Assembly (NCBI GenBank): GCA_021372375.1
Contig: JAJFUN010000064.1
Coordinates: forward strand, 1-50,081
Reading direction: 5' to 3'
Length of the DNA: 50,081 nucleotides
From: Pelosinus sp.
Lineage (GTDB): Bacteria > Bacillota > Negativicutes > Propionisporales > Propionisporaceae
Position numbers and translations under genes: made by a program. The notes beneath the pieces are model-generated. The model was given only the letters and a program-made list of their open reading frames with translations. It was not told where the DNA came from and ran no database searches. Every line of letters begins with the position of its first letter. The first letter of the stretch is position 1. Of this stretch, positions 35,567-44,512 are shown piece by piece.

Positions 35567-35654
35567 TAACTACTCCCCCTTCATAGATTCTATTAACTAT
35601 TATTTCGTGATTTCATTCCATATATCCTCTTGCGCATTGGTACACCAAATACTC

Positions 35655-35684
35655 TTGACAATTTTTTGCCGATTTCTCTTATAT
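35655..35684 (+). promoter_or_regulatory. Candidate promoter for the 57-aa ORF
   Basis: TTGACA (35655-35660), 18-base spacer, TTATAT (35679-35684). Confidence 0.45.
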
Positions 35685-35728
35685 CTTTTGGACATACTAA
35701 AGGAAACTACGAATGAAAGAGGTGCTAT

Positions 35729-35902
35729 ATGACTAAATACGGTGGAGAATCTAACACACCATCCAAAATTAGCCAATTAATCCAAAAACGAGCCCATGGC
35801 AAACAATCACTGCGCCAAGAATTGAAATCTTCCGGCTCAATTGATAACCCCATCAAGTATACCGAAACACATCTGGAAGGCGGCATCGAAGCAGATTTTT
35901 GA
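35729..35902 (+). CDS. Small protein, 57 aa, function unknown
   Basis: ATG 35729 follows AAAGAGGTG. The product (MTKYGGESNTPSKISQLIQK ...) is hydrophilic, with a helical, basic middle and an acidic end. It has a candidate promoter upstream and a clear terminator directly after the stop, which supports a real transcript. I do not recognise the family. Confidence 0.6.
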   Translation: MTKYGGESNTPSKISQLIQKRAHGKQSLRQELKSSGSIDNPIKYTETHLEGGIEADF

Positions 35903-35907
35903 TTTTA

Positions 35908-35945
35908 AAGAAAAGCTCTCGCTATTAAAAAGTGAGAGCTTTTCT
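35908..35945 (+). terminator. Terminator after the 57-aa ORF
   Basis: AAAAGCTCTCGCTATTAAAA-type stem closing with GTGAGAGCTTTTCTATTTT; it can also serve azlD from the other side. Confidence 0.85.
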
Positions 35946-35969
35946 ATTTTCTAGGAGTTTGTACTGTAA

Positions 35970-36275
35970 TTAGATTATAAGTTCAATAACGAAAACCGAA
36001 AGACAAGCCAATAAAGAAACTTTAAACAGACTCTGGCCCCGAAACGCCAGAAGAACCGCCACTATAAATCCGCCCAGCGCCGCCCAGCGATTGGCAGTAG
36101 CATCCAGTATCGCGGGAAATGTCATAACCGCCAGTGTTACAAAGGGCACATAATATAGAAAGGATTTTATATAATTATTTTTGATTTCTTTGCGAATCAA
36201 GGTCAAAGGCAAGAGTCTTATCAGATAAGTAACGCCGGCCATAACCAATATATATATGTAGATATTATGGCTCAT
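35970..36275 (-). CDS. azlD: AzlD-family branched-chain amino acid export subunit
   Basis: The 101-residue protein has three or four membrane helices with the AzlD pattern (TYLIRLLPLTLIRK near 16-29, YYVPFVTLAVMTFPAIL near 41-57). It partners AzlC, whose stop it overlaps by ATGA. Together they export branched-chain amino acids or related compounds. Confidence 0.92.
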   Translation of the reverse strand: MSHNIYIYILVMAGVTYLIRLLPLTLIRKEIKNNYIKSFLYYVPFVTLAVMTFPAILDATANRWAALGGFIVAVLLAFRGQSLFKVSLLACLSVFVIELII

Positions 36276-37045
36276 TTTGCTCCCCCCCGCGAGGCTGCAG
36301 CTTGAGCAGATTGCTCGCTAAAGTCTGTCAACTCCTCTTCATTCTCCTCTTTAATGGGAAACAATAACGCGGCTATGCCAGCAATCAGTACTGTCAGAAT
36401 TATAATTTTGAAGCCCCCTGAAATCCAGGAAAATACCGAAAGTTTAGTAAACAAGAGACTCATCAGCATGGATATCATAATTATACAGGCTAATAGTTTA
36501 TTACCTCTGGCCGGCGGAATGATGACTGCAAGAAACATACCATAGATGGCGATACTGAGCGCACTGATTATTCTGTCCGGTAAAATACTGCCAGACAGCA
36601 CACCAAGAAGAGTGCCCAGTGTCCAGCCCGGAATAGCAGCACTCATCAGGCCATAATTATAAAACGGATTTAATGTACCGTTTTTACAAACAGACACTCC
36701 GAAAATTTCATCGGTCACCCCAAAGGCTACCAAGAATCTATGCCAAAAGTTTTTTTGGGAGTCCAGCTTCTGTGAAATTGAACAGGACATCAGACAATAT
36801 CTTAAATTTAAAATAAACTGTGTAACCGCCATTTCAAAATAGGTTGAAGATGCGCTGATGATACCCAGCGCGGCAAACTGCCCTGCTGAGGTTAGATTTG
36901 TTATCGACATAAAAACGGCCTCAAACGGCGTAAGCCCCGCATTTTTTGCCATTATACCAAATGTAAAGGAAACGGCGAAATAACCAAGCAAAATCGGAAC
37001 TCCATCTTTTACACCGTTTTTCCACGCTACAATATTATCCTTCAT
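36272..37045 (-). CDS. azlC: AzlC-family amino acid exporter
   Basis: The start is ATG 37045 after GAGGAG (257 residues). The membrane protein has AzlC hallmarks: GVPILLGYFAVSFTFGIMA near 14-32 and FILNLRYCLMSCSISQKL near 101-118. It is divergent from a LysR gene across a 108-base region with a palindromic operator, so that regulator most likely controls azlCD. Confidence 0.93.
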   Translation of the reverse strand: MKDNIVAWKNGVKDGVPILLGYFAVSFTFGIMAKNAGLTPFEAVFMSITNLTSAGQFAALGIISASSTYFEMAVTQFILNLRYCLMSCSISQKLDSQKNFWHRFLVAFGVTDEIFGVSVCKNGTLNPFYNYGLMSAAIPGWTLGTLLGVLSGSILPDRIISALSIAIYGMFLAVIIPPARGNKLLACIIMISMLMSLLFTKLSVFSWISGGFKIIILTVLIAGIAALLFPIKEENEEELTDFSEQSAQAAASRGGAK

Positions 37046-37086
37046 AAATCTGCTCCTCAATTTTTTTACTTATTTTAACACGCCTA

Positions 37087-37116
37087 TTGACAATAAGTAA
37101 AATGAATACTTATAAT
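37087..37116 (+). promoter_or_regulatory. lysR promoter with palindromic operator
   Basis: TTGACA (37087-37092) and TATAAT (37111-37116) lie 18 bases apart. Between them, ATAAGTA and TACTTAT form a perfect inverted repeat with a 7-base gap (37093-37113). Binding there would repress lysR and could activate the divergent azlCD genes. Confidence 0.78.
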
Positions 37117-37153
37117 CTTTATATAAGAAACTCTAATATATCAGGAGTATCCT

Positions 37154-38014
37154 ATGAATCGCTACAGCGCCTTTATCCTTATCATCGAAACAGGCAGCTT
37201 TACCAAAGCAGCCGAAGAACTTGGCTATACGCAATCAGCCATCAGCCAGATGGTGCGTTCGCTTGAAGAGGAACTGTCAACCAAGCTGCTTTTACGCTCT
37301 CGCAGCGGCATTACTCTCACCCCGGATGGTGAAGAGTTACTTCCTTACATTAGAAAACTGTATAACTCTTATCGCGAACTTATCGAGAAACGTAAAGAAA
37401 TGCAAGGCCTGCAAGGCGGCCTGATTCGTATTGGAACTTTTACCAGTGTCTCCTGCCATTGGCTGCCCAAATTAATGAAAGATTTTAAAGAACAGTATCC
37501 CACTGTAAACTTTGAGCTGCACCAAGGTGAATATACCAGCATAGCACAGTGGGTCAAGGAAGGCAGCGTCGATTTTGGCTTTGTCAATCCAGATGCCGTT
37601 TCGGATCTCACTACCATTGCACTAGGGCAAGATGAAATGCTGGCCATACTGCCGAGTAATCACCCATTAGTTTCCCACGAAAAAGTTTCATTAGAAGAAT
37701 TGTCTAGTGAACCATTTATTCTGCTGAATGAAGGTGAATTAAGCGAGCCATTAGAATTTTTCAAACAAAATAATATACAGCCAAATATTCAATATCGTGT
37801 TATTGATGACTATACCATTATGTCCATGATTGAAAATGGGCTGGGAATTTCTATTTTGCCGAAGCTGGTATTAAACAGAACCAATTATCACATTATCACC
37901 AAAGAAATATCACCGCCGATTATCCGCACCATCGGCATAGCCTTTAAAAATAAAAAGGCGCTGCCAATCGCCAGCAGATATTTTATTGATTTTATTGTAC
38001 AGCAATTTGAATAA
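37154..38014 (+). CDS. LysR-family regulator, probable azlCD regulator
   Basis: The 286-residue protein has a winged helix-turn-helix at ~1-60 (TGSFTKAAEELGYTQSAISQ) and an effector-binding domain of about 200 residues. The start follows AGGAG. The divergent placement next to azlCD and the shared operator suggest it senses an amino acid or an analogue exported by AzlCD. Confidence 0.93.
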   Translation: MNRYSAFILIIETGSFTKAAEELGYTQSAISQMVRSLEEELSTKLLLRSRSGITLTPDGEELLPYIRKLYNSYRELIEKRKEMQGLQGGLIRIGTFTSVSCHWLPKLMKDFKEQYPTVNFELHQGEYTSIAQWVKEGSVDFGFVNPDAVSDLTTIALGQDEMLAILPSNHPLVSHEKVSLEELSSEPFILLNEGELSEPLEFFKQNNIQPNIQYRVIDDYTIMSMIENGLGISILPKLVLNRTNYHIITKEISPPIIRTIGIAFKNKKALPIASRYFIDFIVQQFE

Positions 38015-38088
38015 ACAACGCACCAAAAGAAAAATTGACCATTATGCAAAAATTTGTTATGCTTAAAAAAATTATATCGGTCAGTGAA

Positions 38089-38116
38089 GACTGCATTAAT
38101 GCAGTCTATTTTTTAT
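38089..38116 (+). terminator. Hairpin and T-run between lysR and pucR-type gene
   Basis: AGACTGCATTAATGCAGTCT followed by ATTTTTTATT, 25 bases before the next start codon. It is either the lysR terminator or an attenuator in the leader of the PucR-type gene. Confidence 0.7.
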
Positions 38117-38140
38117 TATCAACCCCAAGGAGGTCTTGCT

Positions 38141-39376
38141 ATGGTCAGCTGCCGCGAAATCGCCCAATTATCCTCTTTTAAAAAAAGCAATCTTGTTGCC
38201 GGAAATATGGGCCTAGACCGACTGGTTCGCTGGGTTCATTTTATTGATTTGCCTGATGTACTACCCTGGGTACAGGGCGGAGAACTGCTCATCATTACCG
38301 GCATTGGCCTAGAGGGCAATTTAAATCGTCTAACACTATTAGTGCAGGGTCTAATTAAAAAAAACCTGGCTGGCCTGATTATTAATATCGGGCCATACAT
38401 CAAAAAAACGCCTGAGGAAATAATTGAACTTGCCAATAGCGCGAACTTTCCTATCTTCGAACTTCCATGGGAAATAAAACTGGTTGAAGTAACCCAGGAA
38501 ATCTGCAGCTATATTGTATTAAAACAGACAGAAAAGCGTTCTATTGCTGACTTCTTCGAACAATTGCTGCTACAACCTATCGAAGATGAGCTAAACCTTA
38601 TTCAAAGAGCCAGTGTGTATGGCTACGATTTGTCCATACCACAACAGGTCGCCATTTTGAACCCAACCAGGTTGACTACTTATATCCAAGATAAAAAGAT
38701 AAAAGATGAACGTAAGCTGGTGGCGCTTAAAACACAGCTAGAACAATATGTCCGCGATGTTTTAAACATGCAGGAAATAAAAGTATTATCCATTTTTTTT
38801 ATGAATACAATTGTTCTATTATTGCCGGCAGAAAATAAGGCGGCAAGCCTGCCGCAAAATATGAAACTGGTCACTGATATTCTAATGCTCCTTACTAAAA
38901 GATTTGCTGATCTTGGCATTATTGCAAGTCTAGGCGGCTGTGCAGGCTCGCTATGCGAAGTTCGACGCAGTTACGCTCAGGCCACTAAGGCCTTATGTCT
39001 GTCTAACTCCCCAGCCTCTAATAAGTCAGTCTATGCGTATGATGAGCTCGGCATCTACAAATTATTGCTAGAAATTTCGCCGGTCAAACTGCGCGAATAT
39101 TACCAGGAAGTCATTGAGCCGCTCGATAAGCATGATAAGCAGCATGATATGAATTTAGCAGCTACCTTGCTGGCCTTTTTTGAAGAAAACGGCAATGCGG
39201 CTAAAACAGCCAAACAACTATATATTCACCGCAATACCTTGGATTATCGTTTGAAAAAAATTGAGGAAATCACTAGTAGGCGCCTATCAGATCCCTATGA
39301 TCGCTTAACGCTACAGTTAGGCGTCATTGTTGGACGCCAATTGAAAGCAGAAGATACCGTAACAAACCTATTATAA
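38141..39376 (+). CDS. PucR-family transcriptional regulator
   Basis: The start is ATG 38141 with AAGGAGG eight bases upstream; a longer frame to 38054 runs through the hairpin and is rejected (411 residues). The N-terminal PucR domain (~10-125, VRWVHFIDLPDVLPWVQGGE) is followed by a GGDEF-like middle part and a C-terminal helix-turn-helix (AKTAKQLYIHRNTLDYRLKK) typical of PucR/CdaR regulators. It converges with the alcohol dehydrogenase gene. It probably controls nitrogen or amino acid catabolism, possibly the adjacent GABA genes. Confidence 0.92.
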   Translation: MVSCREIAQLSSFKKSNLVAGNMGLDRLVRWVHFIDLPDVLPWVQGGELLIITGIGLEGNLNRLTLLVQGLIKKNLAGLIINIGPYIKKTPEEIIELANSANFPIFELPWEIKLVEVTQEICSYIVLKQTEKRSIADFFEQLLLQPIEDELNLIQRASVYGYDLSIPQQVAILNPTRLTTYIQDKKIKDERKLVALKTQLEQYVRDVLNMQEIKVLSIFFMNTIVLLLPAENKAASLPQNMKLVTDILMLLTKRFADLGIIASLGGCAGSLCEVRRSYAQATKALCLSNSPASNKSVYAYDELGIYKLLLEISPVKLREYYQEVIEPLDKHDKQHDMNLAATLLAFFEENGNAAKTAKQLYIHRNTLDYRLKKIEEITSRRLSDPYDRLTLQLGVIVGRQLKAEDTVTNLL

Positions 39377-39453
39377 TAAAAGGATTTGCCGCACTAAAAG
39401 CTATTAGTTTGTGAATACGCTTTCAAAAATCTATCCAAGTGATTTTGTTTGTG

Positions 39454-39615
39454 GTAGGGGCAATTCACGAATTGCCCGCGTAGAAGTAATCTACTATGAA
39501 CATACTGCCTATGGAGTTAAGAAAAACCCGCTAATTAGATCGTTTCCCTTAGTACCATAGACCCCCTCTTTACAATAGATCACTGGTACGCGGACAATTC
39601 GTGAATTGTCCCTAC
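39454..39615. repeat. 162-bp element with 27-bp terminal inverted repeats
   Basis: GTAGGGGCAATTCACGAATT (39454 on) and, inverted, GTAGGGACAATTCACGAATT (39615 back) match over 27 bases with two mismatches. Each end is itself a palindrome around AATTC..GAATT. The interior holds no ORF. It looks like a non-autonomous repeat element. Confidence 0.75.
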
Positions 39616-39639
39616 AAAATACAAAAATGCACGTCAGAA

Positions 39640-39685
39640 CACACCCCGTCGCTACGCGCCACCCCTCTCAAGAGGGGAATTTTTA
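39640..39685. repeat. Palindromic intergenic repeat
   Basis: CACCCCGTCGCTACGCGCCA, then CCCCTCTCAAGAGGGG (39662-39677). This GC-rich palindromic block in a gene-free region looks like a dispersed repeat family; copies elsewhere in the genome cannot be checked here. Confidence 0.5.
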
Positions 39686-39698
39686 AAAACCGCAATTC

Positions 39699-39738
39699 AA
39701 AAAAGAGGCTATCACACTTTAGTGCGACAGCCCCTTTT
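39699..39738 (-). terminator. Terminator of the GABA operon
   Basis: AAGGGGCTGTCGCACTAAAG-type stem closing with GATAGCCTCTTTTTTG on the minus strand, directly after the dehydrogenase stop. Confidence 0.85.
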
Positions 39739-39742
39739 TACT

Positions 39743-40858
39743 TTAATATAATTCTTGATAAATTTTATAAACCATTTCTTTAGATAGCTCAGTATAATTG
39801 TTAGCCATTAGCCTGCCTTGTTTCTCCATTACACTTGCCGTAAACGACATTAGTTCTTCTTGCTTTACACCATATTCATGGAGCGGCTTTTTCTGCAGAA
39901 TCTGGTTTAGCAGCTTTTCCAGCCCGTCATACACTGCTTCGCCAGGACAATTAAGTATTTTAGCCAATATATTGTTTAAGTCTTGAATTTTTCCGGTGGG
40001 CTTAAGACGCAGGTATGTTTTAAAAACGCCTGTAAACATCGCGTAATTGGCTTCGCCATGCGGTACATGGTAAACTGCGCCAAGGGGATAGCTCATGGCG
40101 TGTACCGCACCGCACCCGGCATTACCAAAAGCAATGCCGGCATACGTGCTGGCAATTAAAAAATCCTTAAGCAGCGCTTTTCTGGCTGCTTCGCCGCCTG
40201 TCGCAATAATCTGGTAGCCATATAGAATATTCTCAATAGCTTGCACCGAAAAAATTTCCGTAAACGGTGATGCTTTAGGCGATAAATAAGATTCCATGGC
40301 GTGGATCAAAGCATCAATTGAACTTGTGGCAAAGAACTTTTGCGGCAAATCAGCCAGCAGTTCGGGTATTAAGACAGCTTTATCCGCAAATAATTCTGGC
40401 ACAGCAAGTCCCATTTTAGTATGGCGCGTTTTCAGTTCCAAAATAGAAATATTGGTAACTTCACTCCCGGTACCGCAGGTAGTAGGCAAAATCAAAAGTT
40501 CTTTCGTCTTAACCGGCAGAATTTTATGGTCAAATAGATCCAGTACCGGCGAAACCGTCTCTAGTGCAAATAGCTTTGCCATATCAACGACTGTGCCGCC
40601 CCCGATAGCCACTACTCGCTGATAATTGCTGTCTTTTATATCCTCATAGATTCCTTCTACCATCTCATCACTTGGTTCGCCCTGCCCGTATTTCCGTATA
40701 AAAACAACGGTAGCACCTCTAACCAAATCAGCAAAATACGTCTTATACGTACGCTCACTGGTAATAATTAAATCACCGGCGCCAACTGCGTAATTTGTCA
40801 CAAAATCAGCGCATGTTTCTATTAGCACAATTTCCGGAACTACACTAAACTGTTTCAT
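39743..40858 (-). CDS. Iron-type alcohol dehydrogenase, probable 4-hydroxybutyrate dehydrogenase
   Basis: The start is ATG 40858 with AGGAG eight bases upstream; a reading to 40879 overlaps gabT (371 residues). The Rossmann region shows AIGGGTVVDMAKL, then TTCGTGSEVTN. Metal-site residues are in DALIHAMESYL and HAMSYPLGAVYHVPHGEANY. Next to a GABA aminotransferase, the likely reaction is reduction of succinate semialdehyde to 4-hydroxybutyrate, as in GABA-fermenting Clostridia. Other short-chain aldehydes are possible. Confidence 0.82.
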   Translation of the reverse strand: MKQFSVVPEIVLIETCADFVTNYAVGAGDLIITSERTYKTYFADLVRGATVVFIRKYGQGEPSDEMVEGIYEDIKDSNYQRVVAIGGGTVVDMAKLFALETVSPVLDLFDHKILPVKTKELLILPTTCGTGSEVTNISILELKTRHTKMGLAVPELFADKAVLIPELLADLPQKFFATSSIDALIHAMESYLSPKASPFTEIFSVQAIENILYGYQIIATGGEAARKALLKDFLIASTYAGIAFGNAGCGAVHAMSYPLGAVYHVPHGEANYAMFTGVFKTYLRLKPTGKIQDLNNILAKILNCPGEAVYDGLEKLLNQILQKKPLHEYGVKQEELMSFTASVMEKQGRLMANNYTELSKEMVYKIYQELY

Positions 40859-40869
40859 ATCAGGCTCTC

Positions 40870-42222
40870 CTACATGCAATTTTTTATGGCGCTTTCCAAA
40901 ATTTTAAGGCCCGCCTCCAACTGTTCATCCGTAATGACCAGCGGCGCCAAGAAACGTAGTACATTTTTATAAACACCAGCATTTTCAATAATTAGACCAT
41001 GCTGCGCACAATACGGTACGACCTTGTCAACTAGCTCAGCATTAGGCTCTTTCGTGGATTGGTCTTTTACCAGTTCAAGACCAATCATTGCACCAAGCCC
41101 GCGCACATCGCCAATTACTGGATAGATTTTTTTCCATGATTCATATGTCTCAGTCACTTTTTGGCCGATTTTCTGAGCGCGCTCTGCTAGATGATCTCTT
41201 TCCATAATTTCAATTACTTTGAGTGCTGCTGCACACGACAGTGCATTACCGCCATATGTACCGCCAATAACCCCAGGGGTTACGCCGTCCATAATTTCAC
41301 TTCTGGTAATTACCGCACTTAGCGGCAAGCCTGCTGCAATGGACTTGGCGGTTGCAATAATATCCGGCGCACAGTCGGCTTCCTTCCAGTATTCTGACGC
41401 AAACATCTTGCCTGTACGACAAAATCCCGATTGTACTTCATCAGCAATCATCAGTATACCATATTTATCACAAATTTTCCGAACGGCCTTTACCCATTCG
41501 AGGGGCGCTGGAATAAAGCCGCCTTCGCCCTGGAGTGGCTCTAATACCATGGCCGCAATTTGATTAGCCGGTGAACATTCTTCAAAGATTTTATGAATTG
41601 ACTGCACATAAAAATCAATCGCCTGTTTTTCAGTCATACCTGTCGGTTTTCTATATAAATACGGATATTCCGCACGATAAATACCGTCTGGGAACGGCCC
41701 CATGCCGATAGCGTAAGCCTTCTTGGCGGTCATCGCCATCGTCAGCATGGTCCTGCCATGAAAAGCTCCCGAAAATACAATAATATTAGGACGCTTGGTA
41801 TAGGATTTAGCGATTTTAACGGCATTTTCATCTGCTTCTGCCCCGCTGTTGGCGAAGAAAGTCCGTTTGGTTTCGCCTCTTACCGGGACAAGTGAATTTA
41901 GTTTTTCCGCCAATTCTACATAACCCTGATGCGTGACAATATTGAACATGCCATGAAAATACTTTTCCGCCTGCGCTTTAACTGCTGCGATAATTTCTGG
42001 CTGGCTATAGCCGATATTTAAAACGCCAACACCGCCAACCCAATCAAGAAAATAGTTACCGTCTACATCTTCCAGCATGGCTCCTTCGCCGCGGGCAATA
42101 ACAACAGGATATCCACAGCGTACCGCCGGCGAAGTAGCTTCCGCCCGGCGCTTAATTAACGCCTTAGCCTTAGGTCCCGGCACAGTGCTCGTGATAATTT
42201 TTGGTAATGAATCTTTTAACAT
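40870..42222 (-). CDS. gabT: 4-aminobutyrate aminotransferase
   Basis: The 450-residue class III PLP aminotransferase has a cofactor-binding block GILMIADEVQSGFCRTGKMF and the PLP lysine in ATAKSIAAGLPLS. FFANSGAEADENAVKIAKSY and FSGAFHGRTMLTMAMT are also typical of GabT. It converts 4-aminobutyrate and 2-oxoglutarate to succinate semialdehyde and glutamate. It is first in a two-gene operon with the dehydrogenase and divergent from a PucR-type regulator. Confidence 0.9.
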   Translation of the reverse strand: MLKDSLPKIITSTVPGPKAKALIKRRAEATSPAVRCGYPVVIARGEGAMLEDVDGNYFLDWVGGVGVLNIGYSQPEIIAAVKAQAEKYFHGMFNIVTHQGYVELAEKLNSLVPVRGETKRTFFANSGAEADENAVKIAKSYTKRPNIIVFSGAFHGRTMLTMAMTAKKAYAIGMGPFPDGIYRAEYPYLYRKPTGMTEKQAIDFYVQSIHKIFEECSPANQIAAMVLEPLQGEGGFIPAPLEWVKAVRKICDKYGILMIADEVQSGFCRTGKMFASEYWKEADCAPDIIATAKSIAAGLPLSAVITRSEIMDGVTPGVIGGTYGGNALSCAAALKVIEIMERDHLAERAQKIGQKVTETYESWKKIYPVIGDVRGLGAMIGLELVKDQSTKEPNAELVDKVVPYCAQHGLIIENAGVYKNVLRFLAPLVITDEQLEAGLKILESAIKNCM

Positions 42223-42394
42223 ATATACTCCCCCATTTCTTTATAGAAAGCCTTCTTTAGATCTATTTAATATATGTATCTTAGCACCAATTTCTATGGT
42301 AAACAATGTGATTATAGCCTAAATAATCGTGTATTTTTTGTGCTGTACAACCAATAATTTTTGCTTTATACTTTTTCTAAAGGAGGCCTTACCC

Positions 42395-43498
42395 TTGAAT
42401 CTAAAAGATTTGTTTGAACAGTCGAAAAAAAAGTACCGTTTGCAATTAATCGCCGGCGAAAAGGGCAGCTGCGCACAGATAAAATGGATTTATCTATTAG
42501 AAGATTTAAATAATATCAGTTTTATCCGCGGCGGCGAACTGATTATTACTACCGGACTAGCCAGCAATTATGACGGCTGGCTGGAAGATCTTTTTCACGC
42601 CATGGAAGGAAAAAACATCAGCGGCATTATCTTAAATGTCGGCAGATACATTAATAAAATACCAGCTTCTCTGCTAGATTATTGCAACCGCATGGAGCTG
42701 CCGCTCCTTACCATGCCCTGGGAAATCCATATTGCGGACATCATGCAGGATTGCTGTAATAGTCTTCTAAAAGAAAAACAGCAAGAAGATTACCTCAGCA
42801 AAACATTTGTCAATGCCATGTTCAACAACATAGTCGATCATACATTTATTGCTGAATATGAAGCCAAACAGATTAATTTTATTTATGGCCTTATTGCTTT
42901 TAAAAACACTCTCAACGACACAGTGATGGCGGTATTAAATCAAACAGAACAAAAATACGTACTTATAAACAGACAAAACATTCTATATGCTGTACTGTAT
43001 CATACAACTGAAAAGAAGCTGTCCATAGTATTAAACATTTTGCATAAATCCTTGTCTGGCGATATTTATTACGGAATTGCCACTATTTCGCATAGTATAG
43101 CCGATTTATCAGCCAGGCGCCTCGAAGCCGACAAAGCCCTTACTGTAGCTATCGCTACCAAAAAAACGTATTGCCGCTATGATAAACTCGGACTTTATCA
43201 AATCATCCTCGGTATTGCCGAACAAGCCATTTTAGATAATTTATATACCCAGTGCCTGCAGGCAATTATCGAATATGATCAAAAGCATCAGGCCAATTAT
43301 CTAGAAATTCTGCGCTATTATATTGAATTCAATTCCAGTGTGCAAATGGTGGCTGAGCATACTTTTACACATCGCAATACCATCAACTACCGCATCACTA
43401 AAATCAAGGAACTGCTGCACAGCGATCTTACCTCTCCAGCTGAGCGCTGCCGTCTGCAGCTGGCGTTTTGTTACTATGATCTCAAGGCGCACTTATAA
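42395..43498 (+). CDS. PucR-family transcriptional regulator (GABA genes)
   Basis: The start is TTG 42395 with AAGGAGG eight bases upstream; the frame extends to 42329 but lacks a ribosome binding site there (367 residues). The N-terminal PucR domain (GGELIITTGLASNYDGW, then MPWEIHIADIM) and the C-terminal helix-turn-helix (TFTHRNTINYRITKIKELL) are clear. It is divergent from gabT, the classical position of a local activator such as GabR-type control by PucR relatives. It resembles the other PucR-type protein at 38141-39376. Confidence 0.92.
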   Translation: MNLKDLFEQSKKKYRLQLIAGEKGSCAQIKWIYLLEDLNNISFIRGGELIITTGLASNYDGWLEDLFHAMEGKNISGIILNVGRYINKIPASLLDYCNRMELPLLTMPWEIHIADIMQDCCNSLLKEKQQEDYLSKTFVNAMFNNIVDHTFIAEYEAKQINFIYGLIAFKNTLNDTVMAVLNQTEQKYVLINRQNILYAVLYHTTEKKLSIVLNILHKSLSGDIYYGIATISHSIADLSARRLEADKALTVAIATKKTYCRYDKLGLYQIILGIAEQAILDNLYTQCLQAIIEYDQKHQANYLEILRYYIEFNSSVQMVAEHTFTHRNTINYRITKIKELLHSDLTSPAERCRLQLAFCYYDLKAHL

Positions 43499-43509
43499 AG
43501 CTTGAAAAA

Positions 43510-43542
43510 GTAAAGGAGACTTTCTCGTGCAGTCTCCTTTAC
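43510..43542. terminator. Bidirectional terminator
   Basis: GTAAAGGAGACT...AGTCTCCTTTAC hairpin between convergent genes, with AAAAA and TATTT flanks. Confidence 0.82.
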
Positions 43543-43552
43543 GGTATTTATG

Positions 43553-44440
43553 CTATTTTATATTTTTTGTTTTACCCTCATCAAGCGAAACAAAATAGTC
43601 TTCATTTAAACCGTAATCTTGGAGAATTTTCATTAATGTACCATCTTTTTTCATTTCATTTATTGTTTTATTTACCTCATCCAGCATTGCCTTATCGTCA
43701 AACCGTAGCGCAGCCCCGATTTTTCCCGCTGCCTCAGCATCATAAGGAGTTAAAATTCTCAAACCAAGACTGGAATTTTGTTTGATGGTGTACGCGGCTA
43801 CGATACCATCTGTCACACAAGCATCAATTTTTCCTGTATTTACGCCGGTCATCAGTTCCGACTGATTACTGAAGATCTTAAGTTCTTTTATTTTTCCAGC
43901 ATCAAGCCATTTTTGTGCTACTTCCAAAAACGCCGTGCCTTTTTGCCCGCCTACCACTTTATCCTTTAAATCCTCTTTAGTCTTTATCGGCGAATCCGCT
44001 TTTACAACAACTGCTTCCCCTTCTTTATACCAAACATCAGTAAATAATGCTTTCTCCAAACGTTCTTGCTTGATATACATAGCATCTGTTACCATGTCAA
44101 TGGTACCATTGTTTAGTTCAATCAACAGATTTTCAAAGGGTATTTGTTTCATTTCTACTTTATTAATCCCCAAGCGCTTACACACTTCGGTAATAATTGC
44201 TGCATCCAAGCCAGAAAATTTATTATTGGCGGCATCCATATACGCAAACGGTGCATCGTTTGATGAACCTATAACCAATACACCCTTGCTTTTGGCCTTT
44301 TCTAATGTCGAACCTGCCTTTTGCACTGACTCACTGTTTCCTTTGGCAGACTGATCGGCTGAGCCGCAGCCCGTGGCCAGCATAGCTACAATAAACGTAA
44401 GTACTGCCAAAACTGTAAACTTTTTAAACAAATTTTTCAT
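43553..44440 (-). CDS. Polar amino acid ABC transporter, substrate-binding lipoprotein
   Basis: The 295-residue protein has a lipoprotein signal peptide with lipobox LATGC (Cys ~25), then the family 3 solute-binding fold: VLVIGSSNDAPFAYMDAANN, GLDAAIITEVCKRLG and DMVTDAMYIKQERLE. It delivers a polar amino acid or opine-like compound to the membrane complex. The gene is third in the operon, after ATPase and permease. The exact substrate cannot be read from the sequence. Confidence 0.92.
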   Translation of the reverse strand: MKNLFKKFTVLAVLTFIVAMLATGCGSADQSAKGNSESVQKAGSTLEKAKSKGVLVIGSSNDAPFAYMDAANNKFSGLDAAIITEVCKRLGINKVEMKQIPFENLLIELNNGTIDMVTDAMYIKQERLEKALFTDVWYKEGEAVVVKADSPIKTKEDLKDKVVGGQKGTAFLEVAQKWLDAGKIKELKIFSNQSELMTGVNTGKIDACVTDGIVAAYTIKQNSSLGLRILTPYDAEAAGKIGAALRFDDKAMLDEVNKTINEMKKDGTLMKILQDYGLNEDYFVSLDEGKTKNIK

Positions 44441-44512
44441 AACAATTCCTCCCCTAATTTTTAATATAAGTAACCGGTTAACAAATGGTATTGCCCCTTT
44501 GGGATGTTTTAA

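Noticed and set aside
35499-35732. Plus-strand hydrophobic ORF of 77 codons
   Set aside because: It lies opposite the small basic gene, lacks a ribosome binding site and overlaps the better-supported ORF starting at 35729.
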